Source: Thermoanaerobaculaceae bacterium
GTDB lineage: Bacteria; Acidobacteriota; Thermoanaerobaculia; Thermoanaerobaculales; Thermoanaerobaculaceae
Direction of reading: 5' to 3'
Assembly: GCA_025456225.1 (NCBI GenBank)
Contig: JALOLB010000068.1
Span: 1 to 41,736, forward strand
Length of the DNA: 41,736 nt
The first letter of the stretch is position 1. Every line of letters begins with the position of its first letter. The translations under genes were made by a program, and so were the position numbers. The notes under the pieces were generated by a model. It was given only the letters and a program-made list of their open reading frames with translations. It did no database searches and had not been told where the DNA came from. Positions 23,656-30,954 of the stretch are shown piece by piece.

Positions 23656-24771
23656 ATGCCAGTCACACTGCACGAGCTGCTCAAGACCATGGTCGACATG
23701 GGGTCGACCGACCTTCACATCACGACCAACTCGCCGCCCATCGTGCGGGTCCACGGGCTGCTGGAGCGCCTCCCGGGGCCGCCGCTCACCGCTCCCGAGA
23801 CCAAGCGTCTGGCCTACTCGGTCCTCACCGACGCCCAGAAGCACCGGTTGGAGGAGACTCTCGAGCTGGACCTCTCCTTCGGGATCAAAGGGCTCGCGCG
23901 GTTTCGGGCCAACGTCTTCTTCCAGCGCGGGGCCCTGGCCGCAGCCTTCCGCCGCATCCCATACGAGATCCTCGGCTTCAAGGAGCTGGGGCTGCCCCAG
24001 ATCGTCGAGGCGCTGTGTGAGAAGCCGCGCGGCCTGGTGCTCGTGACCGGGCCGACCGGCTCCGGGAAATCCACGTCGCTCGCCGCCATGCTCGACAAGG
24101 TCAACCGCGAGAAGCCGCTGCACATCATCACGATTGAGGACCCGATCGAGTACCTGCACACCCACCAGAAGGCGATGGTGAACCAGCGGGAGCTGCACTC
24201 CGACACCGAGTCGTACGCCAACGCGCTCCGCTCCGTGCTGCGCGAGGACCCGGACGTGGTGCTGATCGGCGAGATGCGCGACCTCGAGACGGTGGAGGCC
24301 GCGCTCCGCATCGCCGAGACCGGCCACCTGACCTTCGCCACCCTGCACACGAACTCGGCGCCTCAAACCATCAACCGCATCATCGACGTCTTCCCCGAGC
24401 ACCAGCAGTCACAGATCCGCACGCAGCTCTCCTTCGTGCTGGAGGGCATCATCTGCCAGTCGCTGCTGCCAAGGGCCGGTGGCCGCGGACGGGTGCTGGC
24501 GTGCGAGGTCTTGATTCCCAACGCCGCGGTGCGTAACCTGATCCGAGAGGACAAGGTCCACCAGATCTACTCGATGATGCAGACTGGTCAGCTCAAGCAT
24601 GGCATGCAGACCTTCAACCAGTCGCTTGCCACCCTGTATCAGCGCAAGCTGATCACCCTGCAGGTCGCCACGTCCTACAGCTCCAACCCCGAGGAGCTCC
24701 AGGACATGATCAATCGCGGCACGGGCGTGATTCAGGCACCCCCCGTCCCCCGCGCGCCAGGGAGGAGCTAG
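23656..24771 (+). CDS. pilT: Type IV pilus retraction ATPase PilT
   Basis: 371-residue retraction motor powering twitching. Start MPVTLHELLKTMVDMGSTDLHITTNSPP, Walker A GPTGSGKST (132-140), TIEDPIEYLHTHQKAMVNQRE in two parts, the GEMRDLETVEAAL Walker B region, and the C-terminal AAVRNLIRE, a variant of the AIRNLIRE motif that distinguishes PilT from PilB. The ATG at 23656 follows GGGGAG and comes 12 nt after the pilB stop. A long open frame running in from 22081 is a high-GC shadow of pilB. Confidence 0.97.
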   Translation: MPVTLHELLKTMVDMGSTDLHITTNSPPIVRVHGLLERLPGPPLTAPETKRLAYSVLTDAQKHRLEETLELDLSFGIKGLARFRANVFFQRGALAAAFRRIPYEILGFKELGLPQIVEALCEKPRGLVLVTGPTGSGKSTSLAAMLDKVNREKPLHIITIEDPIEYLHTHQKAMVNQRELHSDTESYANALRSVLREDPDVVLIGEMRDLETVEAALRIAETGHLTFATLHTNSAPQTINRIIDVFPEHQQSQIRTQLSFVLEGIICQSLLPRAGGRGRVLACEVLIPNAAVRNLIREDKVHQIYSMMQTGQLKHGMQTFNQSLATLYQRKLITLQVATSYSSNPEELQDMINRGTGVIQAPPVPRAPGRS

Positions 24772-24774
24772 CGT

Positions 24775-25977
24775 ATGCCGAGCTTTGAATGGAAAGGGCG
24801 TGATCGCGGCGGCCGGCCGCAGAGCGGCGTGCTCGTCGCGGACAACAAGGACGCCGCCCTGGCCGTCCTGCGCCGTCAACAGGTTGTCCCCATCACGGTC
24901 AAGGAGAAGGGCAAGGAGATTGCCGTCCCCAAGGTCCGGGGGGGCGTCAACGACAGGACTCTGGCCATCTTCACCCGGCAGTTCTCCGTCATGATCGATG
25001 CCGGCCTGCCCCTCGTGCAGTGCCTGCAGATCCTGGGTGAGCAGCAGGAGAACAAGGCTTTCCAGCGCATCATCCTGCAGGTCCGGGAGGACGTGGAGAC
25101 CGGCTCGTCGCTCGCCAACGCCCTCAAGAAGCACCCCCAGGCGTTCTCCGACCTCTTCGTCAACATGGTGGCCGCCGGCGAGGCGGGCGGTATTCTCGAC
25201 ACGATCCTGCAGCGCCTCTCCACCTACATCGAGAAGGCGGCCCGTCTGAAGGCCCAGGTCAAGGCGGCGCTGATGTATCCGGCGACGGTCATCGCCATCG
25301 CCATCATCGTCGTGTACGTCATCCTGTGGAAGGTCATCCCCGTCTTCGCGTCGCTGTTCGAAGGCCTGGGCGCCAGTCTTCCGCTCCCCACCCGCGTCGT
25401 GGTGGCAGCCTCCAAGTTCATCGGCCGTTTTTGGTGGCTCATCATCATGCTCGTCGTGGCCGCGTTCTTTGCCGTGCGGCGCTATTACGCGACCAAGCAA
25501 GGCAGGCTGGTCATCGACCGGATGATGCTCAAGGCACCGGTCCTCGGCCTGGTGCTCCGCAAGATCGCCGTGGCGCGCTTCTGCCGCACCCTCGGCACCC
25601 TGCTGTCCGCCGGCGTGCCCGTCCTGGAGTCCCTGGAGATCACCGCCAGGACATCCGGCAATGCGGTCATCGAGCTCGCCATCCTCGAGGTGCGCAAGCA
25701 GGTCGAGGAAGGCAAGGCCCTGGCTGACCCCCTCAAGACGACCGGGCAGTTCCCGCCCATGGTGGTCCAGATGATCAGCGTCGGCGAGGCGACCGGCGCC
25801 ATGGACACCATGCTCGCCAAGATTGCCGAGTTCTACGAGGAAGAGGTCGACACCGCGGTGGCGGGCATGATGAAGCTCATCGAGCCGATCATGATCCTGT
25901 TCCTGGGCGTGGTCATTGGCGGCGTCGTCATCGCCATGTACCTGCCCATGTTCGACCTCATCTCCAAGATCGGATGA
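24775..25977 (+). CDS. pilC: Type IV pilus inner-membrane platform protein PilC
   Basis: 400-residue polytopic platform protein. MPSFEWKGRDRGGRPQSG is the usual PilC start; FTRQFSVMIDAGLPLVQCLQIL and the mirrored FCRTLGTLLSAGVPVLESLEI mark the duplicated T2SSF domains. Three membrane segments lie at ~170-190, ~215-235 and ~370-392. It begins 3 nt after the pilT stop, and its own stop overlaps the pilS ATG (ATGA). It is a paralogue of GspF at 13335-14543. Confidence 0.96.
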   Translation: MPSFEWKGRDRGGRPQSGVLVADNKDAALAVLRRQQVVPITVKEKGKEIAVPKVRGGVNDRTLAIFTRQFSVMIDAGLPLVQCLQILGEQQENKAFQRIILQVREDVETGSSLANALKKHPQAFSDLFVNMVAAGEAGGILDTILQRLSTYIEKAARLKAQVKAALMYPATVIAIAIIVVYVILWKVIPVFASLFEGLGASLPLPTRVVVAASKFIGRFWWLIIMLVVAAFFAVRRYYATKQGRLVIDRMMLKAPVLGLVLRKIAVARFCRTLGTLLSAGVPVLESLEITARTSGNAVIELAILEVRKQVEEGKALADPLKTTGQFPPMVVQMISVGEATGAMDTMLAKIAEFYEEEVDTAVAGMMKLIEPIMILFLGVVIGGVVIAMYLPMFDLISKIG

Positions 25978-27644
25978 CCTCGTCACCACCCCTCCGGGCC
26001 GACCGGCCGGTCGGCCCGGAGCGGACGCTCCCCGGTCTGGCCCGAGCCGTGAAGTGGCTCGTCGGGTTGCGCCTGCTGGCGGTGTCCGGGCTGCTGATCG
26101 GGGCGCTCCTCGTGCAGATCTCCAGTGAGGAGATCCTGCCAATTGCCCCTCTCATCCGCGTCGCCGGCCTCGCCTACCTGCTGTCCCTTGTCTGGATCGT
26201 GCTGCTGCTCGTGCGTACGCCTCCCGGCCTGCACGGCGCCCTGCAGCTCGCCGGCGACCTGGCGGTCGTCACCGCTCTCATCTACATGACAGGCGGTCCC
26301 AGCTCCCCGTTCTCGTTCCTGTTCATGATCCCTGTGGCCGTTGGCGCCCACCTGTTCGGGCTGCGCGGTGCCCTGACGGTGGCCGGAGCGGCATTCGTAG
26401 CCTACGCAGGGCTCGTCGAGATCCTCGCGTTCCGCCTCATCCCGACCCCGCCATACATGCCCAGCCCTCCCCCACTCGGGAGCACGGGCCTGGGCTTCCA
26501 GCTCGTCGTCACCGGCATCGGCTTCGGCATTGTCGCCATCCTCACCTCCTACCTGGCCCACTCGGTGCGCAAGGCCGAGAGCCAGTTGCTCGGCGAACGC
26601 ACGGCCAGCGCCCGCCTGCTGGCCCTCTCAGACGACGTCCTGCGGTCCGTGGACTCGGGCGTGCTGGCGGTCGACATCGAGGGCCGGGTGGTGCTGGGCA
26701 ACCCGGCGGCCCAACGCATCCTGAACCGCGACGACTCGGTGGAGGACGCCCGGCTCGAAGAGCTGCTGGTGCTGGACGGAGCCGACTGGCGGTCGGTACT
26801 GACGCGCGTCTCGGCGGGCGGTCCCGTGAAGATCGACGGCACCCAGGTCGGCCGCTCGCTCCCCGTGGGGTGCACGGTCACGGCCCTGCGGACCGCGGAC
26901 GGACACCTCCTGGGGTTCGTCATCCACTTCAGGGACCTCACCGAGGTGCGCGAGGTGACACGTCGCGAGTCCCTGCGTGAGCGCATGGTGGCCGTGGGCC
27001 AGATGGCAGCCGGGATCGCCCACGAGATCCGCAACCCACTGGCCTCCATCTCCGGCTCCGCCCAGGTGCTCGGGAAGGTGCCCGGGCTCGGCAACAACGA
27101 GCAGCGCCTCTCGCACATCATCGTCGAGGAGTCGCGGCGCCTGTCCGGCATCATCGAGTCGTTCCTCGTCTATGCCCGGCCTCCGGAGCCGCAGCCCGGC
27201 CCGTGCCAGATCGACCGCATCCTCACCGACACGCTCGCCCTCTTCGCGAACTCCCCCGAGGTCACTCCGCGGCATCGGATCGATGTCGAGATCACACCCC
27301 ATCCCCAGCCGGTCACCGCCGACGAGCGACAGCTCCGCCAGGCCTTCTTCAACCTGGCCCGGAATGCCGTTCAGGCCATGCCCCAGGGTGGTACGATGAC
27401 GGTCGCCGCCGCTCCCGAGGGCGACGACTACGTGATTCGATGGAGCGACCAGGGAATCGGCATGACGGCCTCCCAGATCAACGAGATCTTCCAGCCCTTC
27501 AAGGCCTTCCGCCAGGGAGGCACGGGCCTTGGCCTGGCCGTCGTGTACTCGATCGTCTCCGACCACCGCGGTGACATCAGGGTCGAGAGCGACCCGGGCG
27601 TCGGCTCGACCTTCACCATCCGGCTGCCGCTGGGGTCAGCATGA
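25974..27644 (+). CDS. pilS: Sensor histidine kinase PilS
   Basis: 556 residues. About six transmembrane helices in residues 27-195 form the PilS-type membrane sensor, followed by a PAS domain (~210-320), a HisKA dimerisation helix with phosphoacceptor His350 in AAGIAHEIRNPLASISG, and a HATPase domain with NLARNAVQAMPQGG (N box), SDQGIGM (G1) and GGTGLGLAVVYSIV (G2). In other bacteria PilS monitors membrane pilin and controls pilA through PilR. The start and stop overlap both neighbours by 4 nt. Confidence 0.94.
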   Translation: MTSSPPLRADRPVGPERTLPGLARAVKWLVGLRLLAVSGLLIGALLVQISSEEILPIAPLIRVAGLAYLLSLVWIVLLLVRTPPGLHGALQLAGDLAVVTALIYMTGGPSSPFSFLFMIPVAVGAHLFGLRGALTVAGAAFVAYAGLVEILAFRLIPTPPYMPSPPPLGSTGLGFQLVVTGIGFGIVAILTSYLAHSVRKAESQLLGERTASARLLALSDDVLRSVDSGVLAVDIEGRVVLGNPAAQRILNRDDSVEDARLEELLVLDGADWRSVLTRVSAGGPVKIDGTQVGRSLPVGCTVTALRTADGHLLGFVIHFRDLTEVREVTRRESLRERMVAVGQMAAGIAHEIRNPLASISGSAQVLGKVPGLGNNEQRLSHIIVEESRRLSGIIESFLVYARPPEPQPGPCQIDRILTDTLALFANSPEVTPRHRIDVEITPHPQPVTADERQLRQAFFNLARNAVQAMPQGGTMTVAAAPEGDDYVIRWSDQGIGMTASQINEIFQPFKAFRQGGTGLGLAVVYSIVSDHRGDIRVESDPGVGSTFTIRLPLGSA

Positions 27645-28996
27645 GCGGCCGCATCCTCGTCGTCGACGACGAGCCGAACCTGCGAGAGCTCCTCCGCATC
27701 GTGCTCGAGGGTGATGGCCACTTCGTCCTCCTGGCCGCGACCTTCGGCGAGGCCATGGAGGTGCTCACCAAGGAGCAGTTCGACCTCGTCATCTGCGACA
27801 TCTTCCTGCCCGACGGCAACGGGCTCGACATCGTCCGGACCTACCACGCCACCAACCCCCAGACCGCCTTCGTGGTCATCACGGCACACACCACGCCAGC
27901 ACACGCGGTGACCGCTCTCCGCGAGGGCGCCGTGGAGTACCTCTCCAAGCCGTTCGACGTCGAGGAGCTGCAGGTCGTGATCGCCAAGCAAATGCGGCGC
28001 ACCCAGGTGGTCCTGGCGCTGCCCGCCCAGACACCGTTCATGGGCGGTTCCCGGGTGATGCGCCCGATCTTCGAGCGGCTGCCCCAGATCGCGATGTCGG
28101 ACGCCACGGTCCTCGTCACCGGCGACTCCGGAACTGGCAAGGAGCTGCTGGCTCGGGCCATTCACGCCGCGTCACCGCGGGCTGCCCGGCTGTTCGTGCC
28201 GGTCAACTGCGGCGCCCTGCCCGAAGGCCTGCTGGAGAGCGAGCTGTTCGGCCATGTGCGGGGCTCCTTCACCGGGGCGACCCGAGACAAGCGGGGGCTG
28301 ATCCAGGAAGCCCACGGTGGCACGCTCTTTCTCGACGAGATCGGCGAGCTCACGCCCAACACCCAGGTCAAGCTGCTGCGCGCGTTGCAGGAGCGGCGGA
28401 TCCGGCCGGTCGGGGACACCCGCGAGGTGGAGGTGGACATCCGGGTGATCGCCGCCACCAACCAGGACATCCTGCGTCTGGTGGCCGAGGGGCGCTTCCG
28501 GGAGGACCTCTTCTACCGCATCAACGTCCTCGCCGTGCATCTGCCGCCGCTGCGAGACCGCCGCGACGACATCGTTCCCCTCGCCCAGCACTTCGTCGAG
28601 CGCGCCTGCGCACGGCTCGGGATCCCGGCGAAGCTCCTCCACCGCGATGCCCTCGCGGTGCTCGAGAACTACTCCTGGCCTGGCAACGTCCGGGAGTTGG
28701 AGAACGTCGTCGAGCGCATTGTGGCGATGGAGCCGTCCTCGCTGCTCACCGTCAGCGCCCTGCCGCCGAGCGTGCTGGGCGGTGAGATGACCGGTCCCAG
28801 GGCGGGGGGCGAGCTGACGCTACCTGCCAGCGGCCTCGACATCGAGGCGCATCTCGATGCCGTCCGGCGGGAGCTCATGCGGCAGGCTCTGATCCGGTGC
28901 GGAGGTGTCCAGAAGGATGCCGCTCGGCTCCTGCACATGACCTACCGCGCCTTCCGATACCACGCCGAGAAGTACAACCTGCACACGGAGGACTGA
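27641..28996 (+). CDS. pilR: Sigma-54-dependent response regulator PilR (NtrC family)
   Basis: 451 residues: a receiver domain with VVDDEPNL and phosphoacceptor Asp53, an AAA+ domain with Walker A GDSGTGKE (161-168) and the sigma-54 contact loop GSFTGA (208-213), and a C-terminal Fis-type HTH ending in AARLLHMTYRAFRYHAEKY. It is expected to activate pilin promoters with RpoN. No pilA gene or -24/-12 promoter was recognised in this window, so its targets must lie elsewhere. Confidence 0.96.
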   Translation: MSGRILVVDDEPNLRELLRIVLEGDGHFVLLAATFGEAMEVLTKEQFDLVICDIFLPDGNGLDIVRTYHATNPQTAFVVITAHTTPAHAVTALREGAVEYLSKPFDVEELQVVIAKQMRRTQVVLALPAQTPFMGGSRVMRPIFERLPQIAMSDATVLVTGDSGTGKELLARAIHAASPRAARLFVPVNCGALPEGLLESELFGHVRGSFTGATRDKRGLIQEAHGGTLFLDEIGELTPNTQVKLLRALQERRIRPVGDTREVEVDIRVIAATNQDILRLVAEGRFREDLFYRINVLAVHLPPLRDRRDDIVPLAQHFVERACARLGIPAKLLHRDALAVLENYSWPGNVRELENVVERIVAMEPSSLLTVSALPPSVLGGEMTGPRAGGELTLPASGLDIEAHLDAVRRELMRQALIRCGGVQKDAARLLHMTYRAFRYHAEKYNLHTED

Positions 28997-28999
28997 CGC

Positions 29000-29443
29000 G
29001 TGACGACCGCGCTGCTTGCCCTGCTGCTGACTCTCTCCACGCCACCGAAGCCAACCTGCACGACGCCGTCCGGGGCCACCATCCGCCTCGAGCTGGCAAT
29101 CAGCGACGAGGAGCGCCAGCTAGGCCTCATGTTCCGCGACGTCGTGCCTCCCGACACCGGCATGCTCTTCCTCTTCTCCACCGACGGTATCTGGCCGTTC
29201 TGGATGAAGAACACCCAGGTGCCTCTCGACTTCATCTGGCTGGACAGCCAGGGCAAGGTGGCGGAGGTACGCACCGATGTGCCGCCTTGCCTCCTCGACC
29301 CCTGTCCAACCTATGTGCCCGCGGCCACGTCGCGGGCGATGCTCGAGATGGCCGCCGGATCGGCGCTCCGGCTGGGTCTCAAGCCAGGGCTCGCCCTGCA
29401 CTTCGCGGCGGTCCCCGGATACCCGGTCCTCCCGAGCAAGTAG
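29000..29443 (+). CDS. Secreted DUF192 family protein
   Basis: 147 residues with a short signal peptide (VTTALLALLLTLSTPP). The family core is clear: ISDEERQLGLMFRDVVPPDTGMLFLF, then WPFWMKNTQVPLDFIWLDSQGKV, and AMLEMAAGSALRLGLKPG. DUF192 proteins are small beta-barrels of unknown biochemical role, often exported. GTG start 3 nt after the pilR stop, so probably the last gene of the pil operon. A heptamer array begins 3 nt after the stop. Confidence 0.88.
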   Translation: MTTALLALLLTLSTPPKPTCTTPSGATIRLELAISDEERQLGLMFRDVVPPDTGMLFLFSTDGIWPFWMKNTQVPLDFIWLDSQGKVAEVRTDVPPCLLDPCPTYVPAATSRAMLEMAAGSALRLGLKPGLALHFAAVPGYPVLPSK

Positions 29444-29445
29444 CC

Positions 29446-29588
29446 GGCCTCAGGCCTCAGACCTCAGGCCTCAGGCACTACGAAGACAAGACGGGCGGGT
29501 GGGGGAGCTGAGGCCTGAGGCTGGGTGGTTGGCTGGGCGGATACCCTGAGGCATGCCTTTCCTGAGGCCCGAGGCCTGAGGTCTGAGG
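29446..29588. repeat. Inverted pair of GGCCTCA/CCTGAGG heptamer arrays between convergent genes
   Basis: Left arm: GGCCTCA, GGCCTCA, GACCTCA, GGCCTCA (29446-29473). Middle: GGGCGGGTGGGGG and a short CTGAGGCCTGAGG (29508-29520). Right arm: CCTGAGG, CCCGAGG, CCTGAGG, TCTGAGG (29561-29588). It fills the gap between the DUF192 gene (plus) and the FmdB gene (minus) and could act as a two-way transcription terminator. Confidence 0.9.
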
Positions 29589-29600
29589 CCTGCGCGGGCG

Positions 29601-29876
29601 TCAGGTGGAGGTGGGGGGGGAGGGCTTGGGATCGGCGGGGGGCTTCGGAGCAGCCTCGCTGGCGGCGGCCGTCGCTGCCCCCGCGTCCTTCTTGCCGGCC
29701 CGCCCGTAGTCGGTGACGTACCAGCCACTACCCTTGAACTGCAGGGCAGGGGCCGAGGCAATCTTGCTCAGGACTCCGCCGCACCTCGGGCACTCCGAAA
29801 GCGGTGCATCGTCCATCCGCTGCAGCACCTCGGAGATCTCTCCGCAGCCCTGACAGCGATACTCGTACAACGGCAT
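29601..29876 (-). CDS. FmdB-family zinc-ribbon protein
   Basis: 91 residues. MPLYEYRCQGCG and ECPRCGG give the zinc ribbon Cys8-Cys11-Cys29-Cys32 typical of the FmdB/CxxC_CxxC_SSSS family of putative regulators. The segment LQFKGSGWYVTDYGR is also family-specific. The tail is Ala/Pro-rich and disordered. The ATG is preceded by GGAGG. It sits 36 nt downstream of the DUF4388 gene on the same strand. The function of the family is not established. Confidence 0.92.
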   Translation of the reverse strand: MPLYEYRCQGCGEISEVLQRMDDAPLSECPRCGGVLSKIASAPALQFKGSGWYVTDYGRAGKKDAGAATAAASEAAPKPPADPKPSPPTST

Positions 29877-29912
29877 CTGCGACCTCCGCGCGCACCGAGG
29901 TGCGCCAGGCGT

Positions 29913-30560
29913 TCAGGAGACTCCGGCTAGGCAGGTGTCGATGGAACCTGCACCTTGATCCCGGAGCTCGATTCCTTCTCCTTGCGGATCAGGCCAAGGC
30001 TGTGCAGGCAGCGGTGTGCAGGAGAAGACTGTGTTCTTGCCACCCAGCCGACTGACGAGGCGCTTGGCATCGGGCACCGTCTTGCAGCCGTGCAGGATGG
30101 CCCGGGGTGTCGGGATGCGCAGCTTGTAGATCTCGTCGACCCGGTCTGCCCCGAGGGTGAAGGTCACGAGCCCGTCGGAGAGCCCGAACAGGCTCCAGAC
30201 GATGCGCTGTACCTGCTCGAGGACCGCGGCGCGCATCTCCGCCTCGGACAGCACGGCCATCTGGACGAGGATCTGCCCGTGGCGCTTGTGTGGATTGTCG
30301 AGCAGCATGAGGGCCGAGGTCCGGTACTGCTCCATCGTGATCCGGCCCGCAGCCAACAACATGTCCCCCAGCGACTCGGCGCGGTTGGTGGACGAGGCGA
30401 AGATGATGTCGCCGTTCAGGATGAAGACACGCTTGGTGCAGTCCCCGAGCTGCGCCTCGACCACGCCAGGCACGCGATAGCGGTGTATCGTCGCCAGCAT
30501 CTCCGGCAGCGGAGTCTCGGCCAGATCACCGACATAGATGTGCCGCGCCTCACCAACCAC
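29913..30560 (-). CDS. DUF4388 (PATAN-like) protein, probably damaged at the 3' end
   Basis: The first ~190 residues contain a good DUF4388 domain (GDLAETPLPEMLATIHRYRV, RVFILNGDIIFASS, LGDMLLAAGRIT) and the following helical region (AVLEQVQRIVWSLF, PTPRAILHGCKTVPDAKRLV). After GGKNTVFS the open frame becomes Pro-rich and unlike a domain end. In the neighbouring frame the same DNA reads HRCLHSLGLIRKEKESS and ends at a TAG (29929-29927), which looks like a more natural C-terminus. A frameshift or internal deletion is suspected between the TGTGCAGG repeats at 30001 and 30015. GTG start 7 nt after a TAGTAT. DUF4388 proteins are often tied to two-component and gliding systems. Confidence 0.7.
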   Translation of the reverse strand: MVGEARHIYVGDLAETPLPEMLATIHRYRVPGVVEAQLGDCTKRVFILNGDIIFASSTNRAESLGDMLLAAGRITMEQYRTSALMLLDNPHKRHGQILVQMAVLSEAEMRAAVLEQVQRIVWSLFGLSDGLVTFTLGADRVDEIYKLRIPTPRAILHGCKTVPDAKRLVSRLGGKNTVFSCTPLPAQPWPDPQGEGIELRDQGAGSIDTCLAGVS

Positions 30561-30567
30561 GTTCCGA

Positions 30568-30573
30568 ATACTA
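30568..30573 (-). promoter_or_regulatory. Candidate extended -10 (TAGTAT), leaderless arrangement
   Basis: The minus strand reads ATGCTAGTAT, seven bases and then GTG (30560), so the transcript would start at or beside the start codon of the DUF4388 gene. Confidence 0.5.
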
Positions 30574-30600
30574 GCATGCCCGATGCCGCCCGCCCGCCCG

Positions 30601-30639
30601 GTCGAGAGTCAAGAGTCGAGAGTTGAGAGGTGAGAGTCT
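30601..30639. repeat. Degenerate heptamer array (GTTGAGA-type, 5 units)
   Basis: GTCGAGA, GTCAAGA, GTCGAGA, GTTGAGA, GGTGAGA, then GTCT, in exact 7-bp register and next to CCCGCCCGCCCGG. It lies between the DUF4388 promoter and the tRNA-Sec promoter. Confidence 0.85.
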
Positions 30640-30663
30640 ACCCCAACCCCAAGGGGCGGATGG

Positions 30664-30669
30664 TAAACT
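30664..30669 (+). promoter_or_regulatory. Extended -10 (TAAACT) of the tRNA-Sec gene
   Basis: ATGGTAAACT ends 6 nt before the mature tRNA 5' end at 30676, so transcription may begin on or within a base of the first tRNA nucleotide. Confidence 0.55.
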
Positions 30670-30675
30670 TCAGGT

Positions 30676-30774
30676 GGAAGCGCCCGGGGCCTGGTGGCTC
30701 TCGCGGTCTTCAAAACCGTTGCTCCGTGCGGTTGCCGTACGGTGGGTGGGTTCGATTCCCATGCGCTTCCGCCA
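30676..30774 (+). tRNA. selC: Selenocysteine tRNA (anticodon TCA)
   Basis: All diagnostic features of bacterial tRNA-Sec fold by hand. An 8-bp acceptor stem (GGAAGCGC with GCGCTTCC), a 6-bp D stem with a four-base TGGT loop, and the anticodon loop CTTCAAA giving UCA. A long variable arm with an 8-bp stem (CCGTGCGG with CCGTACGG) and a TTG loop, and a T arm with TTCGATT. The G discriminator is at 30771 and CCA is encoded at 30772-30774. It decodes in-frame UGA as selenocysteine together with SelA, SelB and SelD, which are not in this window. No selenoprotein gene was recognised nearby. Confidence 0.96.
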
Positions 30775-30815
30775 CCCTCCAACCAGTGATCGGTGCCCGT
30801 GGTCAGTGCTCAGAG

Positions 30816-30843
30816 GGCCGAGAAAGCACCAGCAGTCTCGGCC
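30816..30843 (+). terminator. Candidate hairpin downstream of tRNA-Sec
   Basis: GGCCGAGA and TCTCGGCC form a perfect 8-bp stem with a 12-nt loop, about 45 nt after the tRNA 3' end. There is no T run after it, so intrinsic termination is uncertain. Degenerate 7-bp units (AGTGATC, GGTGCCC, GTGGTCA, GTGCTCA) lie between at 30785-30812. Confidence 0.4.
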
Positions 30844-30876
30844 TCCGAGCGCTGGACAATCACCGTGTCTCCTTCC

Positions 30877-30904
30877 GGATCCCGGACCCCGGACCCCGGA
30901 CCCT
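30877..30904. repeat. Heptamer array (GGACCCC-type, 4 units)
   Basis: GGATCCC, GGACCCC, GGACCCC, GGACCCT in exact 7-bp register, 50 nt beyond the 3' end of the ammonia-lyase gene. No inverted partner is seen nearby. Confidence 0.88.
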
Positions 30905-30954
30905 TGGCAGAGCCGTGGACCCCCTCTGTCGCTCCCGACCCCCGGGCTCCCAGG

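Noticed and set aside
29446-29588. Possible CRISPR array among the intergenic repeats
   Set aside because: Units are 7 bp, contiguous and without unique spacers, and no cas genes are present.
30785-30812. Further heptamer array after tRNA-Sec (AGTGATC, GGTGCCC, GTGGTCA, GTGCTCA)
   Set aside because: The 7-bp register is visible but the units are too diverged to call on their own; mentioned only as context.
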